DNA of 64,000 nt from Streptomyces sp. TRM70350 (GTDB taxonomy: Bacteria; Actinomycetota; Actinomycetes; Streptomycetales; Streptomycetaceae): positions 124,001 through 188,000 of the forward strand of contig NZ_JAHUXH010000010.1 in assembly GCF_019219825.1 (NCBI RefSeq), in the 5' to 3' direction. This document shows, in pieces, positions 42,958 through 52,117 of this stretch (positions within the stretch are counted from its first letter, which is position 1; every line of letters begins with the position of its first letter). The notes beneath the pieces were generated by a model. It was not told where the DNA came from. It saw nothing but the letters and a program-made list of their open reading frames with translations, and made no database searches. The position numbers and the translations under genes were made by a program.

Positions 42958-44103
42958 TCACAGGGTCTTGCGCCGCCACGCGGACGACGAGCTCAGCCAG
43001 GAGGTGACCCGGCTGATGTCCGAGGAGGTGACGATGCCGACCAGTCGGCCGTCTTCCAGCACGAGGGCACGATGGGCGGAACTGGCCTCCAGGTCGGGCA
43101 CGAGCCGGGCCAGCGGGTCGTCGGGGCGGGGAGTCGGCAGATCGTCGAGCGGCACCATGACCTGTGCGACGGAGGTGGACGGACGTTCCTTCTCCGGGAC
43201 CGCGTCGGCGCCCTTCAGCGTGACCAGGCCGACCGCGGTGTACCCGTCGTCGACGGCGGGGAAGGCCGAGTGACGGAAACGAAAGCGCGGGTCGGCGAGG
43301 AACTCGCTGACCGTGGTGGCGGCCGGGACGGTCACCGGGTCGGGCGTCATCGCCTCGCCCACGGGGATGCCACCCAGCAGTTCACGCAGTCTCGCCTGGC
43401 CGCCTTCCACGGTGGCCATCGCGATGACGAACCAGCCGATGACCACCAGCCAGATGCCGCTGAACAAAGCCCCGGCGAGGACGAGGTACAGGCCGACACC
43501 CACCAGCGCCCATCCCAGAACCCGTCCTGCGGTCGTGGCCACCGCGGTGGCACGCAGCCGACTGCCGGTCTTCCACCACACGACCGCGCGCAGCAGCCGC
43601 CCGCCGTCGAGAGGCGCGGCGGGCAGGGCATTGAAGACGGCAAGCAGGATATTGATCCCCGCCAGCCAGACCAGCGCCTCCACCACCAGCGCGGCTTCGG
43701 AGAATGCGGCCACCAGCCCGGCTGCCAGGGCGAACAGGACACCGAGCACGAGGCTGACGAGGGGCCCCACACCGGCGATCCGCAGTTCCGCACCCGGGCT
43801 TGACGCCTCGCTCTTGAGCCGGGCGAGTCCCCCGAGGAGCCACAGGGTGATGTCGTCCACGGACACACCGTTGCGGCGGGCCACCAGCGCGTGGCTGATC
43901 TCGTGAGCCAGCAGTGACAGAAGAAAGACGGCCGCAGTCGCCGCCGAGGCGAGCCAGTACTGCCATGTCGGGCGATCCGGATGAGCTTCCCGGAAGCCGC
44001 CTTCTGCCAGCCCGAACAGGATCAGAGCGAAGATGACCAGGACACTCCAATGCACGCCCACCCGGATGCCCGCCACATGCCCCAGTGAGAATGTCGCCCG
44101 CAC
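42958..44103 (-). CDS. Site-2 protease (M50B) with C-terminal CBS domains, copy 1
   Basis: Protein of 381 aa from GTG 44103, chosen because GGGGAGG lies 8 bp upstream; GTG 44112 is too close to that site. Six or so membrane helices; zinc ligands in LLAHEISHAL (His67, Glu68, His71) and NALPAAPLDGGRLL (Asp). Two CBS domains (about 250-375; EAMTPDPVTVPAATTV and HRALVLEDGRLVGIVTSSDI). An intramembrane protease probably cleaving a membrane-bound regulator, gated by a CBS ligand. A paralogue lies at 61858-62988. Confidence 0.92.
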   Translation of the reverse strand: MRATFSLGHVAGIRVGVHWSVLVIFALILFGLAEGGFREAHPDRPTWQYWLASAATAAVFLLSLLAHEISHALVARRNGVSVDDITLWLLGGLARLKSEASSPGAELRIAGVGPLVSLVLGVLFALAAGLVAAFSEAALVVEALVWLAGINILLAVFNALPAAPLDGGRLLRAVVWWKTGSRLRATAVATTAGRVLGWALVGVGLYLVLAGALFSGIWLVVIGWFVIAMATVEGGQARLRELLGGIPVGEAMTPDPVTVPAATTVSEFLADPRFRFRHSAFPAVDDGYTAVGLVTLKGADAVPEKERPSTSVAQVMVPLDDLPTPRPDDPLARLVPDLEASSAHRALVLEDGRLVGIVTSSDISRVTSWLSSSSAWRRKTL

Positions 44104-44196
44104 GGCAGCCACCTCCCCGACCGGTTCCTCGTGCGTCGGCTCCGCTCCCGGGAACGCCAGGAGCCGGGAGCGCCGCCCGCGCCCCTGTGGGATCCG

Positions 44197-44520
44197 TCAG
44201 TGCCCGAAGATGTGCCGACGACGCCGGTGGGCCGGCTTCGACGGTAGCGACGTCCCTGGGTCGCTCGTCGTCGACGCGGATGCGAGGGCCTGACGCACGC
44301 GCCGTCGCTGTTTCAGCCCGGCGGCGATCATCGCCAGCCCCAAGCAGAAGATCAACGCCAGCGCCACGCCGGAAAGGAAGAGCCCGGGCGGACTCAGCGT
44401 CGCGATCTGATTACCGAAGATCTCCACCGCGTACTCAGGTCCACCCGTGAAGTTCTCCGCGACCGCGATGCCCGCGAACCCGCCAGTGGCCAGCGCCAGC
44501 AAGAATCCCAACGCGATCAC
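44197..44520 (-). CDS. Small membrane protein with basic C-terminus
   Basis: Protein of 107 aa. GTG 44520 is chosen because AGGAGG lies 8 bp upstream; GTG 44529 overlaps that site. Two hydrophobic segments (about 2-20 and 46-68), an extracytoplasmic loop with GNQIATLSPPG, then an Arg/Lys-rich tail ending RRRRHIFGH. Unknown family, resembling small LapA-like or stress-cluster membrane proteins. It precedes the S2P-CBS gene on the same strand by 93 bp and may be co-transcribed with it. Confidence 0.75.
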   Translation of the reverse strand: MIALGFLLALATGGFAGIAVAENFTGGPEYAVEIFGNQIATLSPPGLFLSGVALALIFCLGLAMIAAGLKQRRRVRQALASASTTSDPGTSLPSKPAHRRRRHIFGH

Positions 44521-44536
44521 CGCTCTCACCTCCTAT

Positions 44537-44552
44537 CCGGACTTTGGGACCG
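44537..44552. promoter_or_regulatory. DevR/OsdR-like box candidate
   Basis: CCGGACTTTGGGACCG lies directly upstream of the small membrane gene's ribosome-binding site. Against the mycobacterial dormancy box GGGACTWWAGTCCC about 10 of 14 positions agree. The gene content nearby (USP, S2P-CBS, small membrane proteins) resembles dormancy/hypoxia regulons. Low-confidence site. Confidence 0.3.
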
Positions 44553-44754
44553 ACTACCCGAGGCCGGGCCCTCGACACAAACTCCTGGTCACGGACTGAC
44601 CTGTGTGCGCGCTACGGCGTCGTTACGCGTCGACGCCACCCGGTGCAGCGTGGTCGAGACGACCGAACGCGGCCGACATGGCCGACGGCTCACTCTGGGT
44701 ACCCCAGACTCGGCAGGAGAGCCTACGGTCGACCGCGCCTGAGGGGTTGAGCTC

Positions 44755-45729
44755 GTGCACGACGTTCCGCTGTGGCTTTGGATCGCGTTCGCCGTCACCG
44801 TTGTGGTGGCCCTCGCGGTCGACCTGCTGGTGAACCGGAAGGCGCACGTCATCGGCTTACGGGAGGCCGCCGTCTGGAGCGGGGTCTGGGTGGGCCTGGC
44901 GGTCGCCTTCGGCGTGGTCGTCTTCCTCGTGGTGGGCACCACCGCGGGCGTCGAGTACACCACGGCGTGGCTGCTGGAGAAGAGCCTGTCGGTCGACAAC
45001 CTCTTCGTCTTCGCACTGATCTTCGGCTACTTCCAGGTGCCCCGCGAATACCAGCATCGTGTGCTGTTCCTCGGTGTCCTGGGCGCTCTGGTCTTCCGCG
45101 GCCTGTTCCTCGCCGCCGGAGTGGCGGTCGTCAGCCGCTTCACCGCCGTCATGTTCGTCTTCGCCGCCTTCCTCTTCTACAGCTCGTACAAGATCCTCAC
45201 CAAGGGGGAGGGCAGCGTCGACCCGGGCAGGAGCATCGCCGTACGAGCCCTGCGCAAGGTCGTCACCGTCCGGGACGACTATGCCGGGAACCGGTTCTTC
45301 CTCAGGGAGAACGGCACACTCGTCGCCACCCCACTGCTCGCCGTCGTCGCAGCGGTCGAAGGCGCCGACCTGATCTTCGCCATCGACAGCGTGCCCGCCG
45401 TCCTCGGCGTCAGCAGCGACATCTTCATCGTCTACACCAGCAACGCCTTCGCGATCCTCGGCCTGCGCGCCCTGTACTTCCTGCTCGCCGACCTGCTGGA
45501 CCGCTTCCACCATCTCAGCAAGGGCCTGGCACTGATCCTCGCCTTCATCGCCGTCAAACTGATCCTTCAGGCGTCCCACGAGATCATCAGCACCAGCGTT
45601 CCCAAAGTGAACGCGCTCGTCAGCCTCGCAGTGATCGCGGCCGTGCTGATCACCTCCGTCGTGCTCAGCCTGCTGCGGCCCGCGCCGCCAGGAAGCGCCG
45701 AGTCGCCGTCCGACGGCAAGGCCCGATGA
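44755..45729 (+). CDS. TerC/Alx family integral membrane protein
   Basis: Protein of 324 aa with about nine membrane helices. Family motifs: EKSLSVDNLFVFALIF (about 79-94), with conserved acidic residues, FLFYSSYKI (about 140), and EGADLIFAIDSVPAVLGVS (about 200-218). TerC/Alx proteins are linked to manganese efflux, pH stress and tellurite resistance. GTG 44755. Codon 35 is TTA (44857-44859), rare in streptomycetes and dependent on the bldA leucyl-tRNA, which suggests expression late in development. Converges on the GH15 gene; 45730-45945 between them holds no gene. Confidence 0.92.
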   Translation: MHDVPLWLWIAFAVTVVVALAVDLLVNRKAHVIGLREAAVWSGVWVGLAVAFGVVVFLVVGTTAGVEYTTAWLLEKSLSVDNLFVFALIFGYFQVPREYQHRVLFLGVLGALVFRGLFLAAGVAVVSRFTAVMFVFAAFLFYSSYKILTKGEGSVDPGRSIAVRALRKVVTVRDDYAGNRFFLRENGTLVATPLLAVVAAVEGADLIFAIDSVPAVLGVSSDIFIVYTSNAFAILGLRALYFLLADLLDRFHHLSKGLALILAFIAVKLILQASHEIISTSVPKVNALVSLAVIAAVLITSVVLSLLRPAPPGSAESPSDGKAR

Positions 45730-45945
45730 ACGCACTCCGCAACCGGCGGCATGGGGTGCTGACAAGGCCGGGCAGGCAGGCGACGAGGGCGGCGGCGAGG
45801 CAGGGGGCGGCGGGCGAGGCCGCGGTAGTCGTCGAGGGTGTGTGCGTGCGGGAGTGCGGGAGTGCGGTGACGACGCGAAGGCGCCGGGATGGGTGACGGC
45901 GTAAGCGGCCTGCCGCCCGCGAGGAGCCGCCTGCTGCTCGATGAG

Positions 45946-47787
45946 TCAGGAGAACCAGGCCGCCGTGGAGAGGTCTGGGCGTACCCCCCGGATGGCGCGG
46001 GCCAGGGCGACCGCGCTGGAGACGAGACCGACGTGGCTGATGGCCTGCGGATAGTTGCCGAGATACGTGCCGTCGGACGGGTCGATCTGCTCGGGCAGCA
46101 GCCCCAGGTGGTTGGCGTGGGAGCACAGGTGCTCGAACAGTTCACCGGCCTGCTCGATCTTGCCCTGCCCCGTCAGGTTGTCCACGAGCCAGAAACTGCA
46201 CAGCAGAAAGGCGCCCTCGGGCTGACGATCCATGCCGTCCGGTGAACGCTCCGGCAGGTAGCGGTACAGCAGTCCCCCGCCCGCGCCCAGTTGCTCGGCT
46301 GTCGCCCGGCAGGTGGCCACCATCTTGGGATGGTCGGCAGGCACTACCCGGCGCAGCGGCAGAGCGAGGAGGGAGGCATCGAGCCCCCCTCCCTCGCCCA
46401 GGTGCTCGGTCAGGGAACGGGTCTGCTCGTTCCAGGCATGGTGCAGGATGCGCTCAGTGAGCTGCTCGGCTTCGTGAGCCCAGTGGTCCGCGTCGCCGGG
46501 CAGGTTCAGTCGGTGTGCGAGCCTGGCGGCCCGGTCGAGGGCTACCTGGCACATGGCGGCGGAGTAGGTGAAGGGTCTGCCGGAGGTGCGGACTTCCCAG
46601 ATGCCGTGGTCGGGACTGCGCCAGGCGTGCTCGGCACGCTCGGCGAGGCCGGCCAGCCAGTCCCACAGCGTCGCGTCGAACGTTCCTCCGGTGGCTGCCC
46701 ACTGGAAGGCGCAGTCCAGGATCTCCCCGTAGACGTCGTGCTGGGTCTGCTCGACCGCGGCGTTGCCCCATCGAACGGGTGCGGACCGGCGATACCCTTC
46801 GAGTCCGTCGTCCACCACCTCAGGCGGCGGGACTTCGCCGTCCACGCCGTACAGAACCCGCGGTTGATGGTTGTGACGAGCGGCCTCAAGGGCCCATCGC
46901 AGAAAGCCCCCGGCCTCCGACGGCAGTCCGATGCGGCGAAGCGCGAAGACGGTGTAGGCGGCGTCGCGGATCCAGGAATAGCGGTAGTCCCAGTTGCGTG
47001 TCCCCCCGATGTGCTCGGGGAGCGACGACGTGGGAGCCGCGATGATCGCCCCGTTCTCGAAGTGGTCCAGCAGTTTCAGGGTCAGGGCCGACCGGCGCAC
47101 CAGGTCGGACCGCGGTACGTCGTCGACCACGCGAGCGGCCCAGCCCTTCCAGGCACGCACCGTGCTCTCAAGGCCTGCATCCACAGACGGGTAAGGGCTG
47201 GACGACCCCTCCCAGCGCAATCGCAGGAACAGCTCCTGTCCGGCGTGGAGCGTCAGGTCGCTGTCCGGAAGCGTCACCGGGGGTGAGGACCACAGGCGCA
47301 GGGTGATCCCCTGCCGCTCGCAGTCGAGCGTCCAGTCTTCTCCCCGGCGACGGACGCGGGCGCCACCGCGTGGCTCCAGGTGGATACGAAGGGTGACGTC
47401 GCCCTCGACCACGCGGACATGGCGTAGCAGCTCCCCCGCGGCTGCCGGCGCGTCTTCCTCCAAACGTGCACCAGGACGCAGCGCGAAAGCGTCCGTGACC
47501 TGAAGAACGCCGGTGTCCGTGCGAAGCTCCGTGATCAGGACGGCCGTGTCGTCCACGTAGCGCTGGCGGCTCTCCCGCACTCCGTCCGGCGCGAGCCGGA
47601 AGCCACCGCCATGACGCCGGTCGAGCAATGAGCAGAACACAGGGTCCCGGTCGAAGCGCGGAACACACATGAAGCTGATCCCCGCGTCCCGGCCGACCAG
47701 GGCGCAGCCGCGGCCGTCACCGATCAGACCATGATCCTCGATCGGCAGGTACCCCTCTCGGCGGGTCAGTTGCTGCCAGAGCTGCAC
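45946..47787 (-). CDS. Glycoside hydrolase family 15 (glucoamylase/trehalase-type)
   Basis: Protein of 613 aa without signal peptide, so cytoplasmic. N-terminal super-sandwich domain (about 1-210; IEDHGLIGDGRGCALVGRDG-like start) and (alpha/alpha)6 barrel (about 230-600) with GTRNWDYRYSWIRDAAYTVF, DHGIWEVR (general acid Glu, about 398) and LLPEQIDPSDG (catalytic base Glu, about 565). Actinomycete GH15 of this form hydrolyse trehalose or short alpha-glucans. GTG 47787 start. Trehalose/glycogen turnover would fit the stress-gene surroundings; substrate is inferred. Confidence 0.9.
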   Translation of the reverse strand: MQLWQQLTRREGYLPIEDHGLIGDGRGCALVGRDAGISFMCVPRFDRDPVFCSLLDRRHGGGFRLAPDGVRESRQRYVDDTAVLITELRTDTGVLQVTDAFALRPGARLEEDAPAAAGELLRHVRVVEGDVTLRIHLEPRGGARVRRRGEDWTLDCERQGITLRLWSSPPVTLPDSDLTLHAGQELFLRLRWEGSSSPYPSVDAGLESTVRAWKGWAARVVDDVPRSDLVRRSALTLKLLDHFENGAIIAAPTSSLPEHIGGTRNWDYRYSWIRDAAYTVFALRRIGLPSEAGGFLRWALEAARHNHQPRVLYGVDGEVPPPEVVDDGLEGYRRSAPVRWGNAAVEQTQHDVYGEILDCAFQWAATGGTFDATLWDWLAGLAERAEHAWRSPDHGIWEVRTSGRPFTYSAAMCQVALDRAARLAHRLNLPGDADHWAHEAEQLTERILHHAWNEQTRSLTEHLGEGGGLDASLLALPLRRVVPADHPKMVATCRATAEQLGAGGGLLYRYLPERSPDGMDRQPEGAFLLCSFWLVDNLTGQGKIEQAGELFEHLCSHANHLGLLPEQIDPSDGTYLGNYPQAISHVGLVSSAVALARAIRGVRPDLSTAAWFS

Positions 47788-47857
47788 GCACCACCAGGTA
47801 CCCAGAACCGGCCCGATTGATCAGTCCTACGCGGCTCCGGTCGCGCTCCTTGAGCAG

Positions 47858-48628
47858 ATGAGCGCGGTCGAGGAAGCACCCGCGGAACGGCTCCGGGGGC
47901 TCCGTACCGTGATCGTCCCAGCCGAGCGGGAGCGCGGAGGAGTGAGGCTCGGGCCAGCAGGTGGTGCCGTCGGCACGGACCAGCAGGGGAGCCGGATGGT
48001 CGACGTCGAGGAAGGTGACTTCTTTATCCCCGGCACGACGCTGCGCAACCTCTCACCGCCGCCCCTCGCGCTGCTCGCGCCGGCCACCGCACAGCTCGGG
48101 CTGGTCCTGCTGCTGCGCGACGCCGGGAACCGGGGGATGCGACACCTCGGGCCGTGGATGGCCGTGATCGCCGTCAACTCCGTCATCCTCACCGTGCTGC
48201 TGTGGCACATGAGCGCATTCGTGCTCGTCGCCGCCGCCGCGTACGCCTCCGGCCTGGTCCCGCTGCCCCAGCCCCCCACCGACACGGGCGCCTGGCTGCT
48301 GTGGAAACTGCCCTGGCTTGCCGTCCTGTTGATCGCGCTCGGCGCGCTGGTGGCGGTCTTCGGCCGGGTCGAAAGGCGCGGCATGCGGCGCGGCGAGGTC
48401 GCCTCACGCCCCTGGTGGACGCCGAGGGCACTGGGCCGGTCCAGGCCGCGCGCCACCGCGACCACCGCCGGCTACGCCGCCTGCGTACTCGGCCTGCTCG
48501 GCGTGGCCGTCGCCGGTCCCGCCGACCGCGGCCCGTTCGGACTGCCGACCACAGCCCTGGCCTGCTTCCTGGCCGGGGCGGCCCTCCTCCGCGCGGCCCG
48601 CGCGGCAGGCCACCGCCGAACCGGCTGA
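47858..48628 (+). pseudogene. Acyltransferase-3-like membrane protein, C-terminal fragment
   Basis: The open frame gives 256 aa, but only from about 48030 (TTLRNLSPPPLALLAPATAQ, LLLRD) does it look like a protein family: the last helices of an acyltransferase-3/OafA-like membrane protein, with VILTVLLWHMSAFVL. The expected N-terminal 200 residues with the catalytic His and Arg are missing and replaced by low-quality coding sequence. Could be expressed as a small membrane protein, but is more likely a remnant. Confidence 0.6.
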
Positions 48629-48764
48629 CGGCGGCTGCGTGTGCAGCTCAGCCGGGGTGGGACCGGCCTGCGCCTGGTGGCGCCCGTATGGCCGGTGCGG
48701 GAGGCTGGGAGAGCAGGGCGCCGGGCCGTGGTCCGCGTCGATGCCATGGTGAGGAGAGCGCAGC

Positions 48765-49649
48765 GTGATGTCCGGGCGGGTCGTGGTGGGAGTGGACGGC
48801 TCCCCCTCCGCGCTGGCCGCCGTGGAGGTCGCGGCACAAGAGGCGCGGATGAGGCGAGTCCGGCTGCATGTGGTGCATGCCTTCGTCTGGCCCGCCATGC
48901 ACGTTCCGCCCGGCGGCTCGCCGCTGGGCCCGCCCACGGGGGGCGTGCGGGAATCCGTCGAGCATCTGCTCGCCGAAGCCGTCGAACGAGCCCTGGCTGC
49001 CGCGCCCGGCGTGCTGGCCGACCACGCGGTCATCGCGGGCGAGGCGGTCACAGCCCTGGAAGCGGAGTCGCGGACGGCGCAGCTGATGGTGGTGGGCCAT
49101 CGCGGCTCGGGCGGTTTCGCGGGACTGCTGCTGGGTTCGACGTCGGTCCATCTGGCCGCTCACAGCCACTGCCCGGTCATGGTGGTGCGGGACCGACCGA
49201 CGCGGGACGGACCCGTGCTGGTGGCGGTGGACGGCACTCCCCAGAGCCGTGGGGCGGTCGCGTTCGCCTTCGAGGAGGCTTCGCTGCGCGGCACGGGCCT
49301 GGTGGCGCTGCACGTGTGGGGGGCGTGGAGCGACCACGGTGACGCACGCCCGGTGGAACCGGTGGATCTGACCGGTGACGTCGAGACGCTTCAGGCCCAC
49401 GAGGAGCGCCTCCTGGACGAGGCCCTGTCCGGCCACCGGAAGGAGCACCCTGACGTGACCGTGCATGCGCGTGTCGTGCGAGGCCGTACGCGGCCCACGC
49501 TGATCGAGGCGAGTCGTGGCGCCCAGCTGATGGTGGTCGGTACGCGCGGACGGGGCGGATTCACCGGACTGCTTCTGGGCTCGGTCAGCCAGGCCGTGCT
49601 CCATCATGCGCACTGCCCGGTCACCGTGGTGCGCTCCGGCCTGGCGTGA
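48765..49649 (+). CDS. Universal stress protein with two UspA domains
   Basis: Protein of 294 aa: two tandem UspA folds (about 4-142 and 147-294). Each has the ATP-binding tail motif: VVGHRGSGGFAGLLLGSTS in the first and VVGTRGRGGFTGLLLGSVS in the second (G-2x-G-9x-G-S/T type), plus the N-terminal Asp in VGVDGS / VAVDGT. GTG 48765 has GAGGAG 8 bp upstream; ATG 48768 is the alternative. ATP-binding stress protein, often induced by hypoxia or dormancy in actinobacteria. Ends at a strong bidirectional terminator. Confidence 0.95.
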   Translation: MMSGRVVVGVDGSPSALAAVEVAAQEARMRRVRLHVVHAFVWPAMHVPPGGSPLGPPTGGVRESVEHLLAEAVERALAAAPGVLADHAVIAGEAVTALEAESRTAQLMVVGHRGSGGFAGLLLGSTSVHLAAHSHCPVMVVRDRPTRDGPVLVAVDGTPQSRGAVAFAFEEASLRGTGLVALHVWGAWSDHGDARPVEPVDLTGDVETLQAHEERLLDEALSGHRKEHPDVTVHARVVRGRTRPTLIEASRGAQLMVVGTRGRGGFTGLLLGSVSQAVLHHAHCPVTVVRSGLA

Positions 49650-49716
49650 CGCCCGTCCAAACGGGTCCGCGCACCGTGACTACCGTCGGAGTGGGCAGCC
49701 CGGAGCCCGCAGGCCC

Positions 49717-49747
49717 GCCCTGACCGAGCCTTCGGCTCGGTCAGGGC
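49717..49747. terminator. Strong bidirectional terminator between usp and CNNM genes
   Basis: Perfect 14-bp stem (49717-49730 with 49734-49747) with a TTC loop, exactly between two convergent stops. Confidence 0.9.
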
Positions 49748-49760
49748 GCTGCGGGTTCCG

Positions 49761-50780
49761 TTACGCGGACTGCGGGTGCAGGAGGCGGGCCAGCAGGTCG
49801 TCCAGCGTGACCAGGCCGGTGAGCCGCCCGCTGCCGTCGCGGACGACGGCGAGGGAGGCTCGGCGCCCGCGCAGCTGCTCGATGGCGTGGCCGACCGTGT
49901 CCCCGGCCGCCAGCTCCGGTACGGGGCGCGCGAGCTGCCGCGCGGTGGCGGTGCGGCCCCGGCTGCGGGCGATCAGGGCGTCACGGGCGTGCACCGAGCC
50001 GACGACCAGCGGACCGTCGCGGACCAGCAGGCGGCTGCGATCGTGCTCGGCCGCCGTGGCGAGGACGGTGTCGAGATCGGCCCCCGCCGGTACCGAGATG
50101 ATCTCGGCGGCCGGGATCTGGAGGTCGCCCACCGGCATCTGGGGCTCGGTGAGCGACTTGGTGATCAGCTCGGAGTCGTCCTTGCTGATCAGGCCCAGCC
50201 GTTCGGACTCCTCGACCAGGTGGGTGAGCTGCTCCCGGTTGTGGACCGAGCCGAGTTCGTCGCGCGGGGTGACCTTGCACAGGCGGACCAGGCCGTTGCT
50301 GATCTTGTTCAGCACCTGGATCAACGGCCGTACGGCCGCGATCACCCCCCGGAAGGCCGGCGAGAGCAGCATCGCCGAGCGCTCGGGGTGGGCGATGGCC
50401 CACGACTTGGGCGCCATCTCACCGACCACCATGTGCAGGAACACCACGACGATCAGTGCCACGGCGAACGCGACGCCGTAGCTGAGCGCGGAGGGCAGGC
50501 CCAGCGTGTGCAGCAGCGGGTCGAGTTCGTGCGAGATCGCGGGCTTGGACACCGCCCCCAGGCCCAGCGTGCACACGGTGATGCCCAGCTGGGCACCGGC
50601 CAGCATCAGCGACAGCTCACGCATCCCGGCGAGCGCCGCCTTGGCGCCGCGCTGCCCGTCGGCCGCCGCCTTCTCCATACGGTGCCGTTTGGCGGCGACG
50701 AGCGCGAATTCGGCTGCGACGAAGAAGCCGCTGCCGATCAGCAGCAGGACGGTGACGAAGAGCGCCATCGGGAAACTCAT
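49761..50780 (-). CDS. CNNM/CorB-type transmembrane protein with CBS domains, short form (pair 1)
   Basis: Protein of 339 aa: DUF21/CNNM membrane domain (about 1-185; GSGFFVAAEFALVAAKRHRME, AGAQLGITVCTLGLGAVSKP, VVGEMAPKSWAIAHPE) and a CBS pair (about 205-335), without the C-terminal CorC/HlyC domain. ATG 50780 overlaps the stop of the long-form gene (ATGA). CNNM proteins bind Mg-ATP in their CBS modules and are linked to magnesium transport. Short and long partner are probably made in equal amounts and may form a heteromer (inference). Confidence 0.92.
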   Translation of the reverse strand: MSFPMALFVTVLLLIGSGFFVAAEFALVAAKRHRMEKAAADGQRGAKAALAGMRELSLMLAGAQLGITVCTLGLGAVSKPAISHELDPLLHTLGLPSALSYGVAFAVALIVVVFLHMVVGEMAPKSWAIAHPERSAMLLSPAFRGVIAAVRPLIQVLNKISNGLVRLCKVTPRDELGSVHNREQLTHLVEESERLGLISKDDSELITKSLTEPQMPVGDLQIPAAEIISVPAGADLDTVLATAAEHDRSRLLVRDGPLVVGSVHARDALIARSRGRTATARQLARPVPELAAGDTVGHAIEQLRGRRASLAVVRDGSGRLTGLVTLDDLLARLLHPQSA

Positions 50781-52117
50781 GCCTGCTCCTCCGCAAGCTC
50801 GGCAGCCAGCCGCTCGATCCGTACCCGTTCCGGCACGTGCCGGTCGAGGCTGCGTACGTCGATCACCGCGCTGCCGCCGTCCGGCAGATCCACGGTGAGG
50901 CGGTCACCGATGGCCGGGAAGCGGCCGAGCCGGTCGACGATCAGGCCGGCCACGGTGTCGTAGTCCTCCTCCTCGGGCAACTCGACGCCGGTCGCCTCGG
51001 CCACCTCGTCCAGGCGACGCCCGGCGTCCACCAGCCAGCCGTCCCCGTCCGTGACCGCGATCTCGGTGACGGTGTCGGACTCGTCGGCGATGTCGCCCAC
51101 CAGTTCCTCGGCGATGTCCTCGTAGGTGACGATGCCCGCGACGCCGCCGTGCTCGTCCAGGACGACGGCGAACTCGTCGTCCAGCTCACGCATCCGCTCG
51201 ACGGCGTCGGGCAGCGGCAGCGTGTCCGGAAGCAGCAGCGGGGGGCGGGCGACCGCGCCCACGGAGGTGCTGGTGAAACGGCCGGCGGGCAGGCGGGTCA
51301 GTTCGCGGACCCCGAGGACGCCGCTGACGTCGTCGGGGTGGTCGCCGAGCACGGGGTAGTTGGAGTGGCCGTGCTTGCCGATCAGGTCGACCGCCTCGGC
51401 GGCGGTGGCGTCCTTGCGGACGAAGACGGCGTCCACGCGTGGCACCATCACCTCGTCCAGCGTCCGGTCGGAGAACTCCAGGGCATGGTCGAGCAGCTCG
51501 GCGGTGTCCCTGGGCAGGTGGCCCTGCTCGTGGGACTCGCCGATCAGGTGGCCCAGCTCCTCCAGGGTCGCGCCGTGGTGCAGCTCCTCGACGGGCTCGA
51601 TGCCGACCTTGCGCAGCAGCTTGTTCGCCGCCCCGTCGAAGACCCGGATGACCGGGCCGACGACCTTCAGATACGCCAGCGTGGAAGTGGCCAGCGCCTT
51701 GGCCAGCCGCTCCGGGACGGCGATGGCGAGGTTCTTCGGGGCCAGCTCGCCCAGCACCATCTGCACGACCGTGGCCAGCACGAACGCGAGCACCACAGCG
51801 ATGCCGCTGACGGCGGCGTCGGGGATGCCGAGGCCGTTCAGGGCGGGCCTGAGCAGCGCGGACACGGACGGCTCGGCGATGAAGCCGACGATCAGGCCGG
51901 TCACGGTGATGCCGAGCTGGGCGCCCGAGAGCATGAAGGACAGCCGCTCCAGCACCTTCAGGGCGCGGGCGGCCTTCCTGTCACCCGCCTGCGCTTCCCG
52001 CGCGAGGGCGAGCCGGTCGACGGAGACGTACGCGAATTCCTGGGCGACGAAGTATCCGGTGCCCGCGGTCAGCGCGAACACCGCGAGCAGGCCCAGGAGG
52101 GCGTTCACGGCACTCAT
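50777..52117 (-). CDS. CNNM/CorB-type protein with CBS and CorC/HlyC domains, long form (pair 1)
   Basis: Protein of 446 aa: CNNM membrane domain (about 1-195; GTGYFVAQEFAYVSVDRLAL, SGAQLGITVTGLIVGFIAEP, VLGELAPKNLAIAVPE), CBS pair (about 205-330; VMVPRVDAVFV, VVLDEHGGVAGIVTYEDIAEELVG given in parts), and CorC/HlyC transporter-associated domain (about 350-435; EEDYDTVAGLIVDRLGRFPA). Complete domain set, normal length. Putative magnesium/cobalt efflux or homeostasis factor. First gene of a two-gene coupled unit that is duplicated just upstream. Confidence 0.93.
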   Translation of the reverse strand: MSAVNALLGLLAVFALTAGTGYFVAQEFAYVSVDRLALAREAQAGDRKAARALKVLERLSFMLSGAQLGITVTGLIVGFIAEPSVSALLRPALNGLGIPDAAVSGIAVVLAFVLATVVQMVLGELAPKNLAIAVPERLAKALATSTLAYLKVVGPVIRVFDGAANKLLRKVGIEPVEELHHGATLEELGHLIGESHEQGHLPRDTAELLDHALEFSDRTLDEVMVPRVDAVFVRKDATAAEAVDLIGKHGHSNYPVLGDHPDDVSGVLGVRELTRLPAGRFTSTSVGAVARPPLLLPDTLPLPDAVERMRELDDEFAVVLDEHGGVAGIVTYEDIAEELVGDIADESDTVTEIAVTDGDGWLVDAGRRLDEVAEATGVELPEEEDYDTVAGLIVDRLGRFPAIGDRLTVDLPDGGSAVIDVRSLDRHVPERVRIERLAAELAEEQA

